From Plectrocnemia conspersa (taxonomy: Eukaryota > Arthropoda > Insecta > Trichoptera > Polycentropodidae): a stretch of 64,000 nt of DNA. Both the position numbers and the translations under genes were made by a program. The notes under the pieces are model-generated. The model was not told where the DNA came from and ran no database searches. It worked only from the letters and a program-made list of their open reading frames with translations. Position 1 is the first letter of the stretch. Each line of letters starts with the position of its first letter. The stretch spans positions 372,001 through 436,000 of the forward strand of contig VTFK01000050.1 of NCBI GenBank assembly GCA_009617715.1. The letters are read 5' to 3'. Shown here piece by piece: positions 27,401 through 36,245 of the stretch.

Positions 27401-30400
27401 TATGTGTACAACGGTACGAAAATTGTAGCAAAAATTTAATGACAATTAAATGGTATAAGCAATAATGATAATTTAAAAAATAAATTAGAAATTTATTTTT
27501 ATTAAAATATTTTTAATATTAAGTATGGTTTATAGTTAATTTAACAAAATAAAACGATGTTTTTATATCGAAAAATATATTGATGAATTGACTTTACAGT
27601 AATCTTAACAAATATTTTATACATATTAAAACTTAAATATTATATTTTTTATTAATAATGTTAGTTATATTTAAGTTAAAATATTAATTTAATAATTAAA
27701 TTTAGTTTCATTATTATTTAACAAAAGTTTTTCCGAATCACGATGATCGTTGAGAAAACAACGGTAATACATATTTATATATTTTTTACAAGTTTAGATA
27801 TATTGTGCTAGTTATTTTTAGATAAAGAGAGATCAAATGATTTAGCATTAATAGCTATTTATATATTTACTGATATCATTCATGTTAAAAATCAAGAAGG
27901 GGTACATTTACGCAAGACTTTTTTTTTCATTATTTATTGAAAATAAAATAAATTTATACTATAGCACAAATCGATTCTTAAATTCTCATGAACTGTTCGC
28001 AAATGTTGTTGTATTTTATAAAAACACACACACTGCGCCGTTTAATAATTTTTTGTTATAAATATTTTTGCCATAAAGATATGATAACTTCATTAGCTGC
28101 ATTAGTTTTTCGCGATAAGGTCTCGTTTTTTAAAATATAGTCAATAGAAATATCTTATTATTCAATACGATACATTAATATTACACTAAAAAATAATTGT
28201 AATTACATTTATAAATGATTATGATACGTTTTTTTGTTATTTTTATGGATTTTTTAATTAGAAATAATAAATAGGTTTATATAAAAATATATCATAAAAA
28301 TATATTTCTTACATTTTATTGGTCTTTCTTACAGTTAATATAAGTTCTTTTTAATAAGATTTTTAATTTTTTAACTTTACTTTTAACACGTTTCTATATG
28401 CATTATATCGTTTATTAATTTCACCACTAAGATTAAATTGTGATTATCTAAGGGTAGTCTACTTTATACATCAAACAAAAACTAAAATAAATATGAAGAA
28501 CAACTTTAAAAAATCATAATTATAATATGGAAATTTTTATGTGAATTAAAAATCCATATACAATAGACTCCCTCCCCCCCAATAACATTATAAATTGGGA
28601 ACGTGCTATTTTGGTAGAGAGATTAGAAAATACTATTTTTTTTGCTGTTTGTGATTGTTTTTTTAAATTTTGTCAATGTAAAAGTGTTGAAAAATCAAAA
28701 ATAAAATTTGTCAGTTTTTAAAGAGGACCTGTAATAATCGATTACATATACAAAATCAGTTTGTAAATATAAATCTTAGTGATAAAAGTGCTTTTTATAT
28801 GTTATAACATTATTTTAAATTAAGTAACGTGTATTTTTTACGCTCTTTTACTCTCTTTTGATTTATTTAAAACGTAATTAATCGCTGTGAAGTCATGTCT
28901 AAATAAAAATAACAACAAATCCACAATAAAAAAAATCAAGCGAACGTGTATGGGTGCGTTTTCCATGTATTTATGTGGTAATCGAGACACAGACAATACT
29001 CGACGCGCCTTGAACGCACGAGATCTAGTTGAAAAATAAAACAATGGTATTCAAATTTTTCGGTTGGACACTTTTCCGATGTGACCTCAAGATATTAACG
29101 ATATTGTGGTCCGGACCTCGGCAAACAACTGTCAGCGAGCTGAACCTTTGCGCAATGGAACAAAAAAAAAACACTTGCGCAAACCGCGTTCTAAAATTTA
29201 CGATTAAAAAAATTGTATTAATTAAGAAATTTTTAAGGCATTGTTCAACATTTAGCGCCTGGCTACGATAGCCTTTTTGTTTATCGCTTAATTATATATT
29301 TATTTGGGTACAACATTTTTATTTAGAAGCGTATAATATTGACCTTATTTTAAATGCACGCGTGGGATTTGCAATAAACATTTGAGAAACCTCCTTTAAA
29401 ACATAAATAAATACGCCAATTTACTATTATGATCAATCGCTGTATAATATACTTTTTGAATAAGACCTTTCGTTTAATAAAAATATCATTTCATAGTGTT
29501 TATGAAATGATATTTTTATTAAACGGAAGGTCTTATTCAGAAAGTATATTATACAGCGATTGATCATAATAGTAAATTGGCGTATTTATTTATGTCATAT
29601 CATTTTTCAATCTGTATTTTGATTATGTCAAATTTGATTTTTTATGATTTTTGATTTGCATTTTTATGAGACTAAAAAAAATGGTCCATAAAGAAGCAGA
29701 AATTGCTTGTAAACGTAATACGTTTGTGAAAATTGTCAATGAATGTACGATGCAACAATTAAAAAATGTATTGAAAATATTCTTCGGCATCCTTCTTTAA
29801 TTGATAAAGATTGATTGAGGGGGTTAATTAAATCAGAACAATGCACAACAATCAAGAGCTTGCCCATTTGTATGACGTTAGAAATTCAATAGTTTTTGAA
29901 TACTCAAAACAAATAAATTAAAAAAAAGTTTGACAAGCAATTGCCGCACGAACTGATTGAAATCCATAAAAATAGTTTTAATAAATTTGATTAAAAACAT
30001 AGAAACGGTTTATTTTTTTGCGCATATTTTAATTATTAGAATTGTTGTTAAAAAAATAAAGTTATGGTGGAGAGTTGTTAGAAAATTGAAAAATGCACCA
30101 AGAACTGTGACGTCTGGAATCCATTGATATTTGTCATTTTGCCTGGAAAATAATTGCGTTTTATGACATTCAAATTTATTTAAATTTAAATGTCAAAAAA
30201 CGCAATTATTTTTCTAGCAACAAGAAAGTTTTTCCGGTTTTCTGTTTATTTGGATACATAACATAGGAGAAATAGTAAAAGAATACATTAATTTATTCTA
30301 AAATAATAATAAGAAAAGAAAAACGTGTATACTATAATTTTTAATGCTTAATAAGCTGCTGTAAAATAATATATTTTCCAGCTAAGAAATATATAAAATA

Positions 30401-33400
30401 ATCAAAACGATATTTTCAAAATAATCATATTAAAAAAATTAGATATTAAAAATCAATTTTAAAGTACATTTTTTTGTAATTAATAAAATAGTGCTATATA
30501 AAATTCTATAGAAAAATAATAACTAATATGTAAATTATATATATTATGAAATATATAGTAGATACCTAATTTATTTCTGTAAAAAGATGTGTTTTTATTA
30601 TATATTTAATACTTGAAATTTGATTTGTTTCATATCTATCAATGTTTTTATTTTAAATAAAAAATCTCTCACGAGTTAAAAGATATTTTAAATAAATCAC
30701 TTTTTATGCATTAAATATTAAAAAATAATTTATATCATATAAATAAGTTATTTTCAATTAAAACATATAATAATAATATTTATATTTAATTTAACTTTAC
30801 AAAAAATATTAAAAAACGAAATTAAATAAAATATTGTAAATATTTCCTGGCATTAAAATCTTTATAAGCAATTATTTATGGCTATTTGAAAAAAAGTAGT
30901 TTGAAATAATTTTTAATAAATAACATTATTTAAATTAACTATCAGCAAATAATATATTCGTTGTAATACAATTGAGCACTTTTTGCTACAAAGATAAAAT
31001 AGTTATTGTTATATTTAGAAATAAATTTAAAATGATCTTTAATAATTTTTAATACAAACTAAATTTTTATTACTTTAAACCAAATAATATGCTATTATAT
31101 ATAATTTTTTTTAAATATATGTAAATTTATATTAATTCTGAATAAAAATCGTTACAAAATATTGCTCAATGATTTTTTAACAAAATTATAAATTTTGTTA
31201 TTGTATATGTTACAGTGAATGTGTACTACCAGTGAAATTATATATTTACTAGCATTTTAGTAAAATCATATCCAAATATATTTTCTTTAGCTAACTATAG
31301 TTTTTGAACTAATTCATATTTTTTTATAGAATTTAATATTGTATATGTATTTATATATTTAACAACAGTAAATGTGCATTACCAGTAAAATTATAATTTT
31401 ACTGACGTTTTAGTAAAATTATATTCCAATACATTTTAAAAAGCAAAACTAAAAAAAATGTAATTAATACCTAACTTAAATAAATTGACAAAGCTTAACT
31501 TGACCTAATAAAAATTCTGAATTCAACTATAGTTTTTGCACTTTAATTAGGTTAATTTATTTTGGCTTAGGTTTGGGTTTACAATTATATTTTCGCTTGT
31601 GCAAATATATATCTATTGCTAATTTTTTTTAATAAAACAGTTATTGCAAATAAATTAATACTAGTGAAAATATAACTTCATTGTAAAATACACATTTACT
31701 GGAACATATACTATATTTTAATAACATTACATTATAATATTATAATACAACTTATACATTTATGATTGCTTATATGATAAGCAATAATAAAATTTTTGTC
31801 TAAGCAAAAATACTAAAAAAAATTAATCTAGCATTTCATAAGAAAAATCACAACCAATTCTAAAAAAACGAGACCTTATAAGAAAAAAGCTAATAACAAA
31901 TTTTAGCAAATAAATCAATTTATCATTAGTAAATTTGTGAATAATGGCAGCCCTTATTCATAATGTACTAAAATATTGAAATAGCAATTCTTAAATTTAA
32001 AAAATGCTATATTTATTTAAAAAAAACAATTCTAATGAAATTTTGACCTCGCATTGTTCTCCAAGTACTTGCACCAAATCCATCATTAAAAATTACAACT
32101 TATCAAAATTATACTACTCACCGCTAAGGTCTTGCTTGATTTCGGTTAAAGTCCCATAGCCTTTTTTCGGTGGACCCTCTGGCCTCGAGCTGTCTCCGTC
32201 GTACCTGTTTCCTTTCGATCCACCTCCATTTTTTTTCTTTTCCATATCCCCCACCTCCCATATCATCTTCAGGTCTGTTTTCATAAGCAGGGTCGGGTCT
32301 TTCATCGTTTTGGTAACCCGGTTTCTTTGTTGAAGTGCCATATGAATCTTGAGGCCTCTTCGAAGTACTGGAATAACCGCTGTCATTATTGTCGGGCCTT
32401 GAAGTGGATCCTCCATAATTTGGCTTGTACTTATCGCTATCGACGTCATTTGAAGTATACCCAGCGTCGGGCCTATCTTTATCATTGTATGGTCCACTTT
32501 GTGAGCTGACGTAATTCATATTGATACTTATCTCTATCGTCGTAAGGTTTCCTAGGAGGATCTCTATCATCGTAAGGTCTTCTAGGAGGATCTCTATCAT
32601 CGTATGGTCTTCTAGGAGGATCTCTATCATCGTATGGTATTCTAGGAGGATCTCTATCATCGTATGGTATTCTAGGAGGATCTCTATCATCATATGGTAT
32701 TCTAGGAGGATCTCTATCTTCGTAAGGTCTCCTAGGAGGATCTCTATCATCGTAAGGTTTAGGAGGATCTCTATCATCGTATGGTCTAGGAGGATCTCTA
32801 TTATCGTAAGGTCTAGGAGGATCTCGATCATCATAAGGCCTCCTAGGAGGATCTTTATCGTCATAAGGTCTCATAGGAGGATACCTATCGCCAGGCCTGC
32901 TGTAATATGCTTCTTCTTTATAAGAAGAATCAGATGACGAGCTTGCAGAACTTGAATGATAATAAGATGCACCTCCATAATTTTCATCCGGTCTTGGCAT
33001 AGAAGGCCTATCATTATATGTATCACCAGGTCTGTAAGGATTCTCTCCATATCTATCACCAGGTCTATATGTCGGATATTTAGTATCTGTGCCATACGAC
33101 GGCCTTCCAGAAGTATAATCTGGTCTATCTGAAGGTAAATTAATGGGCTTAGGTCTATTACCATATCCATCGTCTGGTTTTAGTGATGGATATCTATCAC
33201 CTGTGTCATATGGTGGTCTTTCATAAATGTGAACTGCTGGTACATTAGGCTTAGGTCTACCGCCATATCCATTATCTGGTTTTGATGTTGAATATCTGTC
33301 ATCTGTACCATAAGACGGTCTTCCCGGTGAATAATCTGGCCTATTTGAAGGTAAGTTAGCAGGCTTAGGTCTATCGCCATAACCAACCGTAGGTTTATTT

Positions 33401-35538
33401 GCTGGATATTTATCATTTAAACCATACGATGGTGTTCCAGGTGTGTAATCTGGTCTGTCACCATATCCACCATCTGAAGGTAAGTTTTCAGGCTTAGGTA
33501 TATACGAAGGTCTGTCGTTGTATCCATCATATCTATCCATCGGTCTTTGTGGATGTCTGTTAGAACCATATCTCGTACCATAATCAGGGCTTAAATTGTC
33601 ATACCCATTTCCTCTATATCCATCGTCTGGTCTATAAGGTCTGCTATGATTCCTGTTGAAGCCTGTGCCTCCATAATTCATACTACCGCTACCATGAGAC
33701 ACGGCTATTTCTTGTCCATAAACATGAGCTACATCACTATACATATTCACATGACCACCTTGCCCATATTGATTCATATTTGGTCTGTAAGAATCTTCTC
33801 TGTCGTGATACAAAGGCCTCTCTGGACCAATCGGTCTATCATAATAACTATAAGGCCTGTAATCATCATAACCCGCACCATAGCCCATCTTGTGTCTATC
33901 GTGTGGCCTGTAAGATTCTCGATCGTAATCAGCTGGCCTCCTATAAGGTCGATCATTTTCATATGGTCTTTGGGGATAAGGGTACCTCTCTCCAAATCTG
34001 CTTGGGTATTCAATGTCCGCACCGTTGTCAGTATACGGATTACCAGGTCTTTTCCAATGAAGTTTATCTTCCTGGTATCTATTTGTGTTTTCGTACTCAT
34101 AATATTTGTCTTGGCCGCGATGTGGATCTGGTTTAGATCCATAATGACTGGTTTGGTGAGTGTTGCTGTTGTAAGATCCAGAAGAGCTCGAACTGGAAGA
34201 GTAAGATCCGCTGTTGTTATTTCCTTTGTAGTTTGAGGAACTGCTGCTTGAGCCATAAGAATTGCTGCTTCCACCATAGTTCGAACCATATTGCGGTTTA
34301 TTAGTAGAAGGTCTACTGTAATTGGGTTTTTCATTGTATGCAGGAGGTCTTCCACTGGCTCCGTACTGATTGTCGTTTTGGGGTCTGTCTGTAGGACTGC
34401 CTAAAATTGGGTCTTGTTCTGGCCTAGGTTTGACCAAAGGATCTCTAACTTCATCTGAGTCTTCGCAGTCTGTTATTTTAGCAAAAATGTCAAAATCTGG
34501 ATCGGCGATTGCTCCCAAGATTTTAACATCTTTTGAGTTTGTTACTTCTCGAGCGCTCAGCTCACAGGTGCCATTGCCTTTTGCGCTGATTCTGAAAATA
34601 TAAATTATTTGCTTAATTTTTATTCAAGATTTCAAAAATAATAATTTTAGAATGATGTTAAAATTAGACAGATGCCCTAATATATTAAATAAAATTACAT
34701 AAAGGAATAATATTTTTAAATATATAAAGATAAGGTTCGAGAAAAAGAAGAGAAGAATAAAATTTTAGAGATTAATTTTACTATAGCAATCAATCGCCAT
34801 GAACAGCTTCAAGTATTATATAATAATAAAAACTGTGCTTTTTCTAGAATAATAATAATTTTAATTATAATTTACATTTATCAAGAGCAATCAAAAGCTT
34901 TAGAAATATCTTAAGTGCATTGTTTTAATAAGCAGCTTTCTTTCAAAACATTAGAATATTATTTTTTCGTATCGGTAGTAAGCTTATAGATTGATAACCA
35001 AACTAAAGGGAATCGTAAGGTCTGTATCCTGTTTATGAATAACTACAATATAACATAAGCTTGCTTCCACTTGATCGAAAAGTAAAGTGTGTGTGTTTTT
35101 TTTTGTGTGTCGGCAAATAATCCGATAGAAAATTAAAGATGGACAAGGGATAAATATAAAATATTCAAAAATTAATTGATGGCAATTGTTTTCTGAAAAT
35201 TATTAAATATTAAACGTTATATTATACATACCCAAAGCTAAAAGAGTGACACCTATCCTCGTCAACTGTGCATTCATTTTCGCATTTGTCAAAAGCAGAA
35301 GTATCTATTCTTCTTGTTGCGTCCGAAACTGGCAATCGTTCACCAAGAGCCACTCTCTCGAAACATACTGAAATTTTGTAAGTGGATAAAACAGTTACCT
35401 ACTTTATCATCAAACAAAAATAATAAAAATGTATGTACCTTTTTTCTTCTGAACCAATTGGCTGTCGATGGTGATGCCTTTGGAAAATGCAATCAAATAA
35501 ATCACACAAAAAAACACTATTATAGTTTTGGAACACAT
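4981..35538 (-). CDS. Large secreted multi-PAN/apple-domain protein, long isoform
   Basis: Model exons (minus strand): 35439-35538, 35232-35367, 32122-34591, 22457-22595, 12445-13253, 12239-12377, 11172-11365, 8454-8592, 8187-8393, 7928-8105, 6896-7863, 6724-6834, 6490-6661, 4981-6422. All junctions agree in phase and the chain totals about 2399 aa once four one-base slips are allowed for. It starts with a signal peptide (MCSKTIIVFFCVIYLIAF). Five PAN/apple modules follow, each starting C[FYS], with an internal C...C pair and ending with a D..Y or D-F acidic-aromatic stretch and Cys. They alternate with disordered linkers. There is no transmembrane segment or ZP domain, so the product is probably an extracellular matrix or cuticle-associated protein; that is inference. 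I do not recognise a named orthologue. The weakest link is the join 32122 to 22595: exon 3 could instead belong to a separate gene whose later exons I missed. Confidence 0.62.
6490..6834 (-). CDS. PAN gene exons 12-13 (6724-6834 and 6490-6661)
   Basis: Two short exons with good splice sites. Exon 6724-6834 encodes GYNRRPEPPGGDRRYWDDL then HKNGPQSYYDEHNNPRPG. Exon 6490-6661 encodes FVRVPTVEKNHIRYQHNYG and a Pro/Gly-rich tail ending PPKPGGFGVPR. The phrases YWDDLHKNGP here and YWPVAYLHKEGP at the start of the next exon suggest a short repeated motif. No known domain. Confidence 0.75.
6896..7863 (-). CDS. PAN-5 end, collagen-like and Gly-rich repeats, Cys-rich module
   Basis: Starts SDPKLSPHKDNCLLSDIQLRD and reaches DPVC, finishing PAN-5. 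A collagen-like block follows (GPSGPSGPSGPPGPPGPP, about 7570-7650), then about seven repeats of YGRPGSGGD (7260-7450). Next comes a compact Cys/Trp-rich module (6980-7225) with WSVFTVSGWPCRKGTRC, WDYCCHPEHRCGHS, YPWCYVGPSRQQWRPCSDRY. It resembles no domain I can name with confidence; the WCYV...W.PC ending recalls kringle or fibronectin type II folds. Donor TCAG|GTATTG. Confidence 0.8.
7928..8105 (-). CDS. PAN-5, first-half exon
   Basis: Acceptor TTTTAATTTTAG, donor TAC|GTAAGG. Encodes CFLQYDTSAKLLPESVRVG, EEDCKIQCSKLRQAARGRS, LNCMSFSYT. Longer than the other PAN front exons (178 versus 139 nt), mainly from an insertion between the middle and last Cys. Reading upstream without splicing gives a hydrophobic peptide starting MKQFMSNIIYIFLILACF, which could act as a third signal peptide. 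Confidence 0.7.
8187..8393 (-). CDS. PAN-4 second half, containing a frame slip
   Basis: Acceptor CTTTCAG. Begins YGPPIIGDILENCQLTDWPQ, then the frame closes at a TAG. The neighbouring frame continues with VTKDLQNRLLASLYERGSYG, HGCESNPFALDSPNALG, as expected for the end of a PAN domain. Skipping one base at about 8322-8332 restores the chain. The donor is uncertain: GATA|GTTGTT at 8187 leaves an 81-nt intron and the right phase, but is a weak site. Confidence 0.55.
8454..8592 (-). CDS. PAN-4, first-half exon (139 nt)
   Basis: Acceptor ATTTTCAG, donor TTAG|GTATGC. Encodes ECFWRTRSGKRLSSGAV, VECEEACLKTQTFTCRAFSF, a clear PAN/apple front half. Third exon of exactly 139 nt in this gene. Confidence 0.8.
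9445..9912. repeat. Dispersed repeat R1/R2 copy
   Basis: Carries TCCCCTGAGAGATGA, GGACTTGACTTAATGAAAGT, GGTTTGGGTTTGAACAATAA, CGTTTCGCAACT and then R2 units (TCACTGTAACATTTATA). The same order occurs at 40250-40490 and 54080-54520. Confidence 0.7.
10286..10340 (-). promoter_or_regulatory. TATA-box-like element in a PAN gene intron
   Basis: On the minus strand TATAAATA (10334 to 10327) lies in a GC-rich patch, with a TCAGT initiator-like motif 42 bp downstream (10290-10294), rather far for a canonical pair. It points towards the PAN-4 exon, but no signal-peptide exon was found between. Confidence 0.25.
11172..11365 (-). CDS. PAN-3 second half, with a stop codon at the exon edge
   Basis: Acceptor AATTCACAG. 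Encodes YSDGPSDNCFLSDRFYHSLDL and DRDFDTYAMNENRKYCQH, closing PAN-3, then HSPPAGHNRGPEDRMES. A TAG (11167-11169) follows two codons later, inside the sequence GCG|GTTAGT. If GTTAGT is used as a donor, phase 1 fits the next PAN exon at 8592; if not, the protein ends here. I prefer the spliced form because no separate signal-peptide exon was found for the downstream PAN exons. Confidence 0.65.
11757..11833 (+). pseudogene. Tc1/mariner transposase relic
   Basis: A short plus-strand frame reads LEWARQRRDWTFEDCVLFE, which matches the W-A-x-x-x-x-x-W-T stretch before the second catalytic Asp of Tc1-type transposases. Nothing else of the element is readable nearby. Dead fragment in the intron after exon 11172-11365. 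Confidence 0.5.
12239..12377 (-). CDS. PAN-3, first-half exon (139 nt)
   Basis: Acceptor TTGTTTCAG, donor ACAG|GTATGT. Encodes DCSSRSGSGFRMSRNVV, YECEKMCFLEEHTRCNSFSY. Same length and phases as the exons at 22457 and 8454, which points to duplication of one PAN exon. Confidence 0.8.
12445..13253 (-). CDS. PAN-2 second half and His/Tyr/Ser-rich linker
   Basis: Begins LDPSNRGRGICELTATPVSL and continues through DFIEDRDYDFYELDRNSAPDC, completing PAN-2. The rest (about 200 aa) is a hydrophilic linker with HHSSHHSSHDEHKSS, GSSHGSSHGHVEHKHD and many Asp/Tyr/Asn. The donor is ATG|GTATTT at 12445; reading on past it meets only AT-rich intron. The His clusters could bind metal ions, but that is speculative. 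Confidence 0.75.
16688..16741. repeat. Foldback element with TIR CCGAGCGTTCCCAC
   Basis: Arms TTACCGAGCGTTCCCACTA and its complement flank a few bases (about 24-bp arms). The same terminal sequence recurs at 39960-40000 and 53690-53880, so it is the end of a dispersed non-autonomous DNA transposon. Flanking TTA/TAA may be the target duplication. Confidence 0.6.
20720..20840 (+). repeat. SINE-like repeat copy
   Basis: Contains CCTGGGTTTGAATTCCATAT, close to a tRNA-type B box (GGTTCGAATCC), and ends TTAGTGACTATTATA. The same order occurs at 63895-63990 and in part at 21910-21985 and 53265-53335. Consistent with a tRNA-derived SINE. Confidence 0.45.
22457..22595 (-). CDS. PAN-2, first-half exon (139 nt)
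   Basis: Acceptor TTGTTGTAG, donor TATAG|GTATGT; phase 1 in, phase 2 out. Encodes CYRRVLAGKRVQDRV, then C-ERLEDC-RECSEERRFDCETFNY, the front half of a PAN/apple domain. It is the exon shared by the two candidate first-exon routes. Confidence 0.8.
22737..22836 (-). CDS. Alternative first exon of the PAN gene (second signal peptide)
   Basis: ATG at 22836 (complement) opens MSNIKCSSVIMFLLNILLFANA, a signal peptide with a hydrophobic core and small residues before the likely cleavage site. It ends at an AAAG|GTAAAT donor in phase 1, exactly what the acceptor at 22595 needs. The exon is 100 nt, the same length as the distal first exon at 35439-35538. Joined to 22457-22595 onwards it gives a protein of about 1531 aa that lacks PAN-1 and the large disordered linker. 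A CpG-rich upstream region with two NRF-1-type sites supports a real promoter here. Confidence 0.7.
22837..23260 (-). promoter_or_regulatory. CpG-rich promoter region of the short PAN isoform
   Basis: GC and CpG content rise sharply over about 22840-23260. The palindrome TGCGCATGCGCA at 23074-23085 and GGCGCATGCGCG near 23119-23130 match the NRF-1 (Drosophila Erect wing) consensus. The block lies directly upstream of a signal-peptide exon on the minus strand. No plus-strand gene was found to the right, but such promoters are often bidirectional. Confidence 0.5.
23690..23762. repeat. Two-copy tandem duplication of a 32-bp AT-rich unit
   Basis: The unit beginning AAAAATAAAATATATTG and ending TTTAATAAATGT occurs twice in direct succession. 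No function seen. Confidence 0.7.
29401..29595. repeat. Near-perfect 95-bp-arm palindrome
   Basis: Left arm 29401-29495 and right arm 29501-29595 are reverse complements with two mismatches around a 5-nt loop (GTGTT). The sequence starts ACATAAATAAATACGCC and ends with its complement. The low divergence suggests a recent inverted duplication or a foldback transposon. Confidence 0.85.
30139..30220. repeat. Foldback element, 40-bp arms
   Basis: Arms 30139-30178 and 30181-30220 (AAAATAATTGCGTTTT in the left, its complement in the right) with about four mismatches. Resembles a solo MITE; no transposase nearby. Confidence 0.75.
31200..31720. repeat. Cluster of dispersed repeat R2 (CAGTGAA / TTCACTG)
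   Basis: Three units in 520 bp: TACAGTGAATGTGTA-CCAGTGAAATTATA-TTTACTAGC near 31209 and 31370, and the inverted form near 31665. Each unit pairs CAGTGAA and TTTTACT/TTCACT motifs about 20-30 bp apart. Confidence 0.6.
32122..34591 (-). CDS. PAN gene exon 3: end of PAN-1 and 800-residue disordered linker
   Basis: The exon opens with ISAKGNGTCELSAREV and DFDIFAKITDC, which close the first PAN domain. It then runs into a low-complexity region rich in Tyr, Gly, Pro, Ser, Arg and Asp. Three segments are visible: Ser/Gly/Tyr-rich (about 34000-34380), repeats around RPDYTPGRPSYG and PKPxNLPSDRPD (about 33050-33500), and a regular array built on PYDDRDPPR (32530-32890). After the array the reading frame changes near 32515 and again at a T8 run (A8 on the coding strand) at 32229-32236. 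The peptides on both sides of each change keep the same composition, so they belong to one protein. The exon ends at a GCG|GTGAGT donor in phase 1. No catalytic domain. Confidence 0.65.
32521..32890 (-). repeat. Coding tandem repeat PYDDRDPPR in the PAN gene
   Basis: About 13 imperfect copies of a 24-27 bp unit encode PYDDRDPP followed by R, RR, RI, RK or K. Copy length varies by one codon, so the frame is kept. The repeat also makes long antisense open frames (RRISIIV...) that are not genes. Such repeats expand by slippage. Confidence 0.85.
35232..35538 (-). CDS. PAN gene exons 1-2: signal peptide and first half of PAN-1
   Basis: Exon 1 (35439-35538) encodes M1 to K33: a hydrophobic signal peptide followed by a basic QLVQKKK stretch, with donor AG|GTACAT. 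Exon 2 (35232-35367) starts at a TTTCAG acceptor and encodes CFERVALGERL and, further on, DKCENECTVDEDRCHSFSFG. The paired cysteines and C-x-S-F-S-F ending are characteristic of PAN/apple domains in insect multi-PAN proteins. Start chosen at 35538; an upstream ATG (about 35551) meets a stop after two codons. Confidence 0.75.
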
Positions 35539-35792
35539 TTTGTTTAAAATGTCATTGTTTATTCTAAAAAAAAAAACACAGCACTAAATATTAATTAAAT
35601 GTTAATTTTTGCCAATAGGTGGCAGCACTAGTTTACGCGGTTTTTATTCGAAAGGCGCCATTTTGTATTTATATATTTAACTAACAATTAAAATTGGTTC
35701 AACTTTTTATGTTTATTATTATTATTATGATATGCAAATGCGTTTCTTTTTAGTTAGAAAAAATCACGGACTGACGTTGCGTGTATTGGCAG
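35539..35792. promoter_or_regulatory. Probable bidirectional promoter
   Basis: 254 bp between the PAN gene start (minus) and the candidate small gene (plus). It contains GGCGCCATTTTG (about 35655-35666), with a GCCAT core of the YY1/Pho type, set in AT-rich DNA. No TATA box seen. Confidence 0.35.
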
Positions 35793-36245
35793 ATGGACCC
35801 GCGTGTTACCATATCCCAAAGCAGAATGACCAGTCTGAAGAAGAGTCATAAAAAATGTAGGAAACGCCAGCAAATAAAAAAGAACAACGTCTGGTGCGAG
35901 AAAGATGGAAGAGGTTTGTGTGCGAAACGGAAAACAGGTGTAAGTATTATACGTATGATATACTTATAACGACATGGTACTCGGATTAATTCGAATCTAA
36001 CAGACACGTACAGAATGACCGATAAACATATAGCATTAGAGATTTCGAAGTCCAAGTGGAATAAGATAAACCAAAATTATCTTCTATTTTATCCTACTTT
36101 AATAAAAAATTTTTATTTTTATTTGCTATTTACTGTAGAATCCGTAGATTTAAAGATTTGCTTTAAACCAAACGAATGTTATAAAAAAATATACGGGGAC
36201 ATAAATATGGTTTTTATTAGTTCACCAATGATTGGTACTTCATAA
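35793..36245 (+). CDS. Candidate small basic protein (2 exons), function unknown
   Basis: Exon 35793-35937 begins MDPRVTISQSRMTSLKKSHKK and continues through CRKRQQIKKNNVWCEKDGRG. An AACAG|GTGTAAG donor and a CTAACAG acceptor define a 66-nt intron. Exon 36004-36245 continues in phase with DTYRMTDKHIALEISKSKWN and ends at TAA 36243-36245. The spliced product is 128 aa, strongly basic in its first half. The second half becomes AT-driven (FYFYLLF) and may be a misread UTR, or the true exon may splice out earlier. I recognise no family. The GTG before the ATG is not a start. Support: base composition better than surroundings, splice-site and phase agreement, divergent promoter. Confidence 0.35.

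Larger units (their letters stand above)
23261..32121 (-). other. Intron/upstream region between PAN exon 3 and the internal promoter
   Basis: About 8.9 kb, very AT-rich, no credible exons. It contains foldbacks at 29401-29595 and 30139-30220, and copies of repeat R2 at 31205-31440 and 31655-31715. GC-richer patches occur at about 25660-26060, 27010-27220 and 28930-29270 and might be regulatory. Confidence 0.55.

Noticed and set aside
32521..32937. Plus-strand open frame of Arg/Ile/Ser repeats
   Set aside because: Antisense reading of the PYDDRDPPR coding repeat; no start context, and the minus frame carries the gene.
33646..34236. Long plus and minus alternative frames over PAN exon 3
   Set aside because: Shadows of the repetitive exon 32122-34591; no splice logic or domain.
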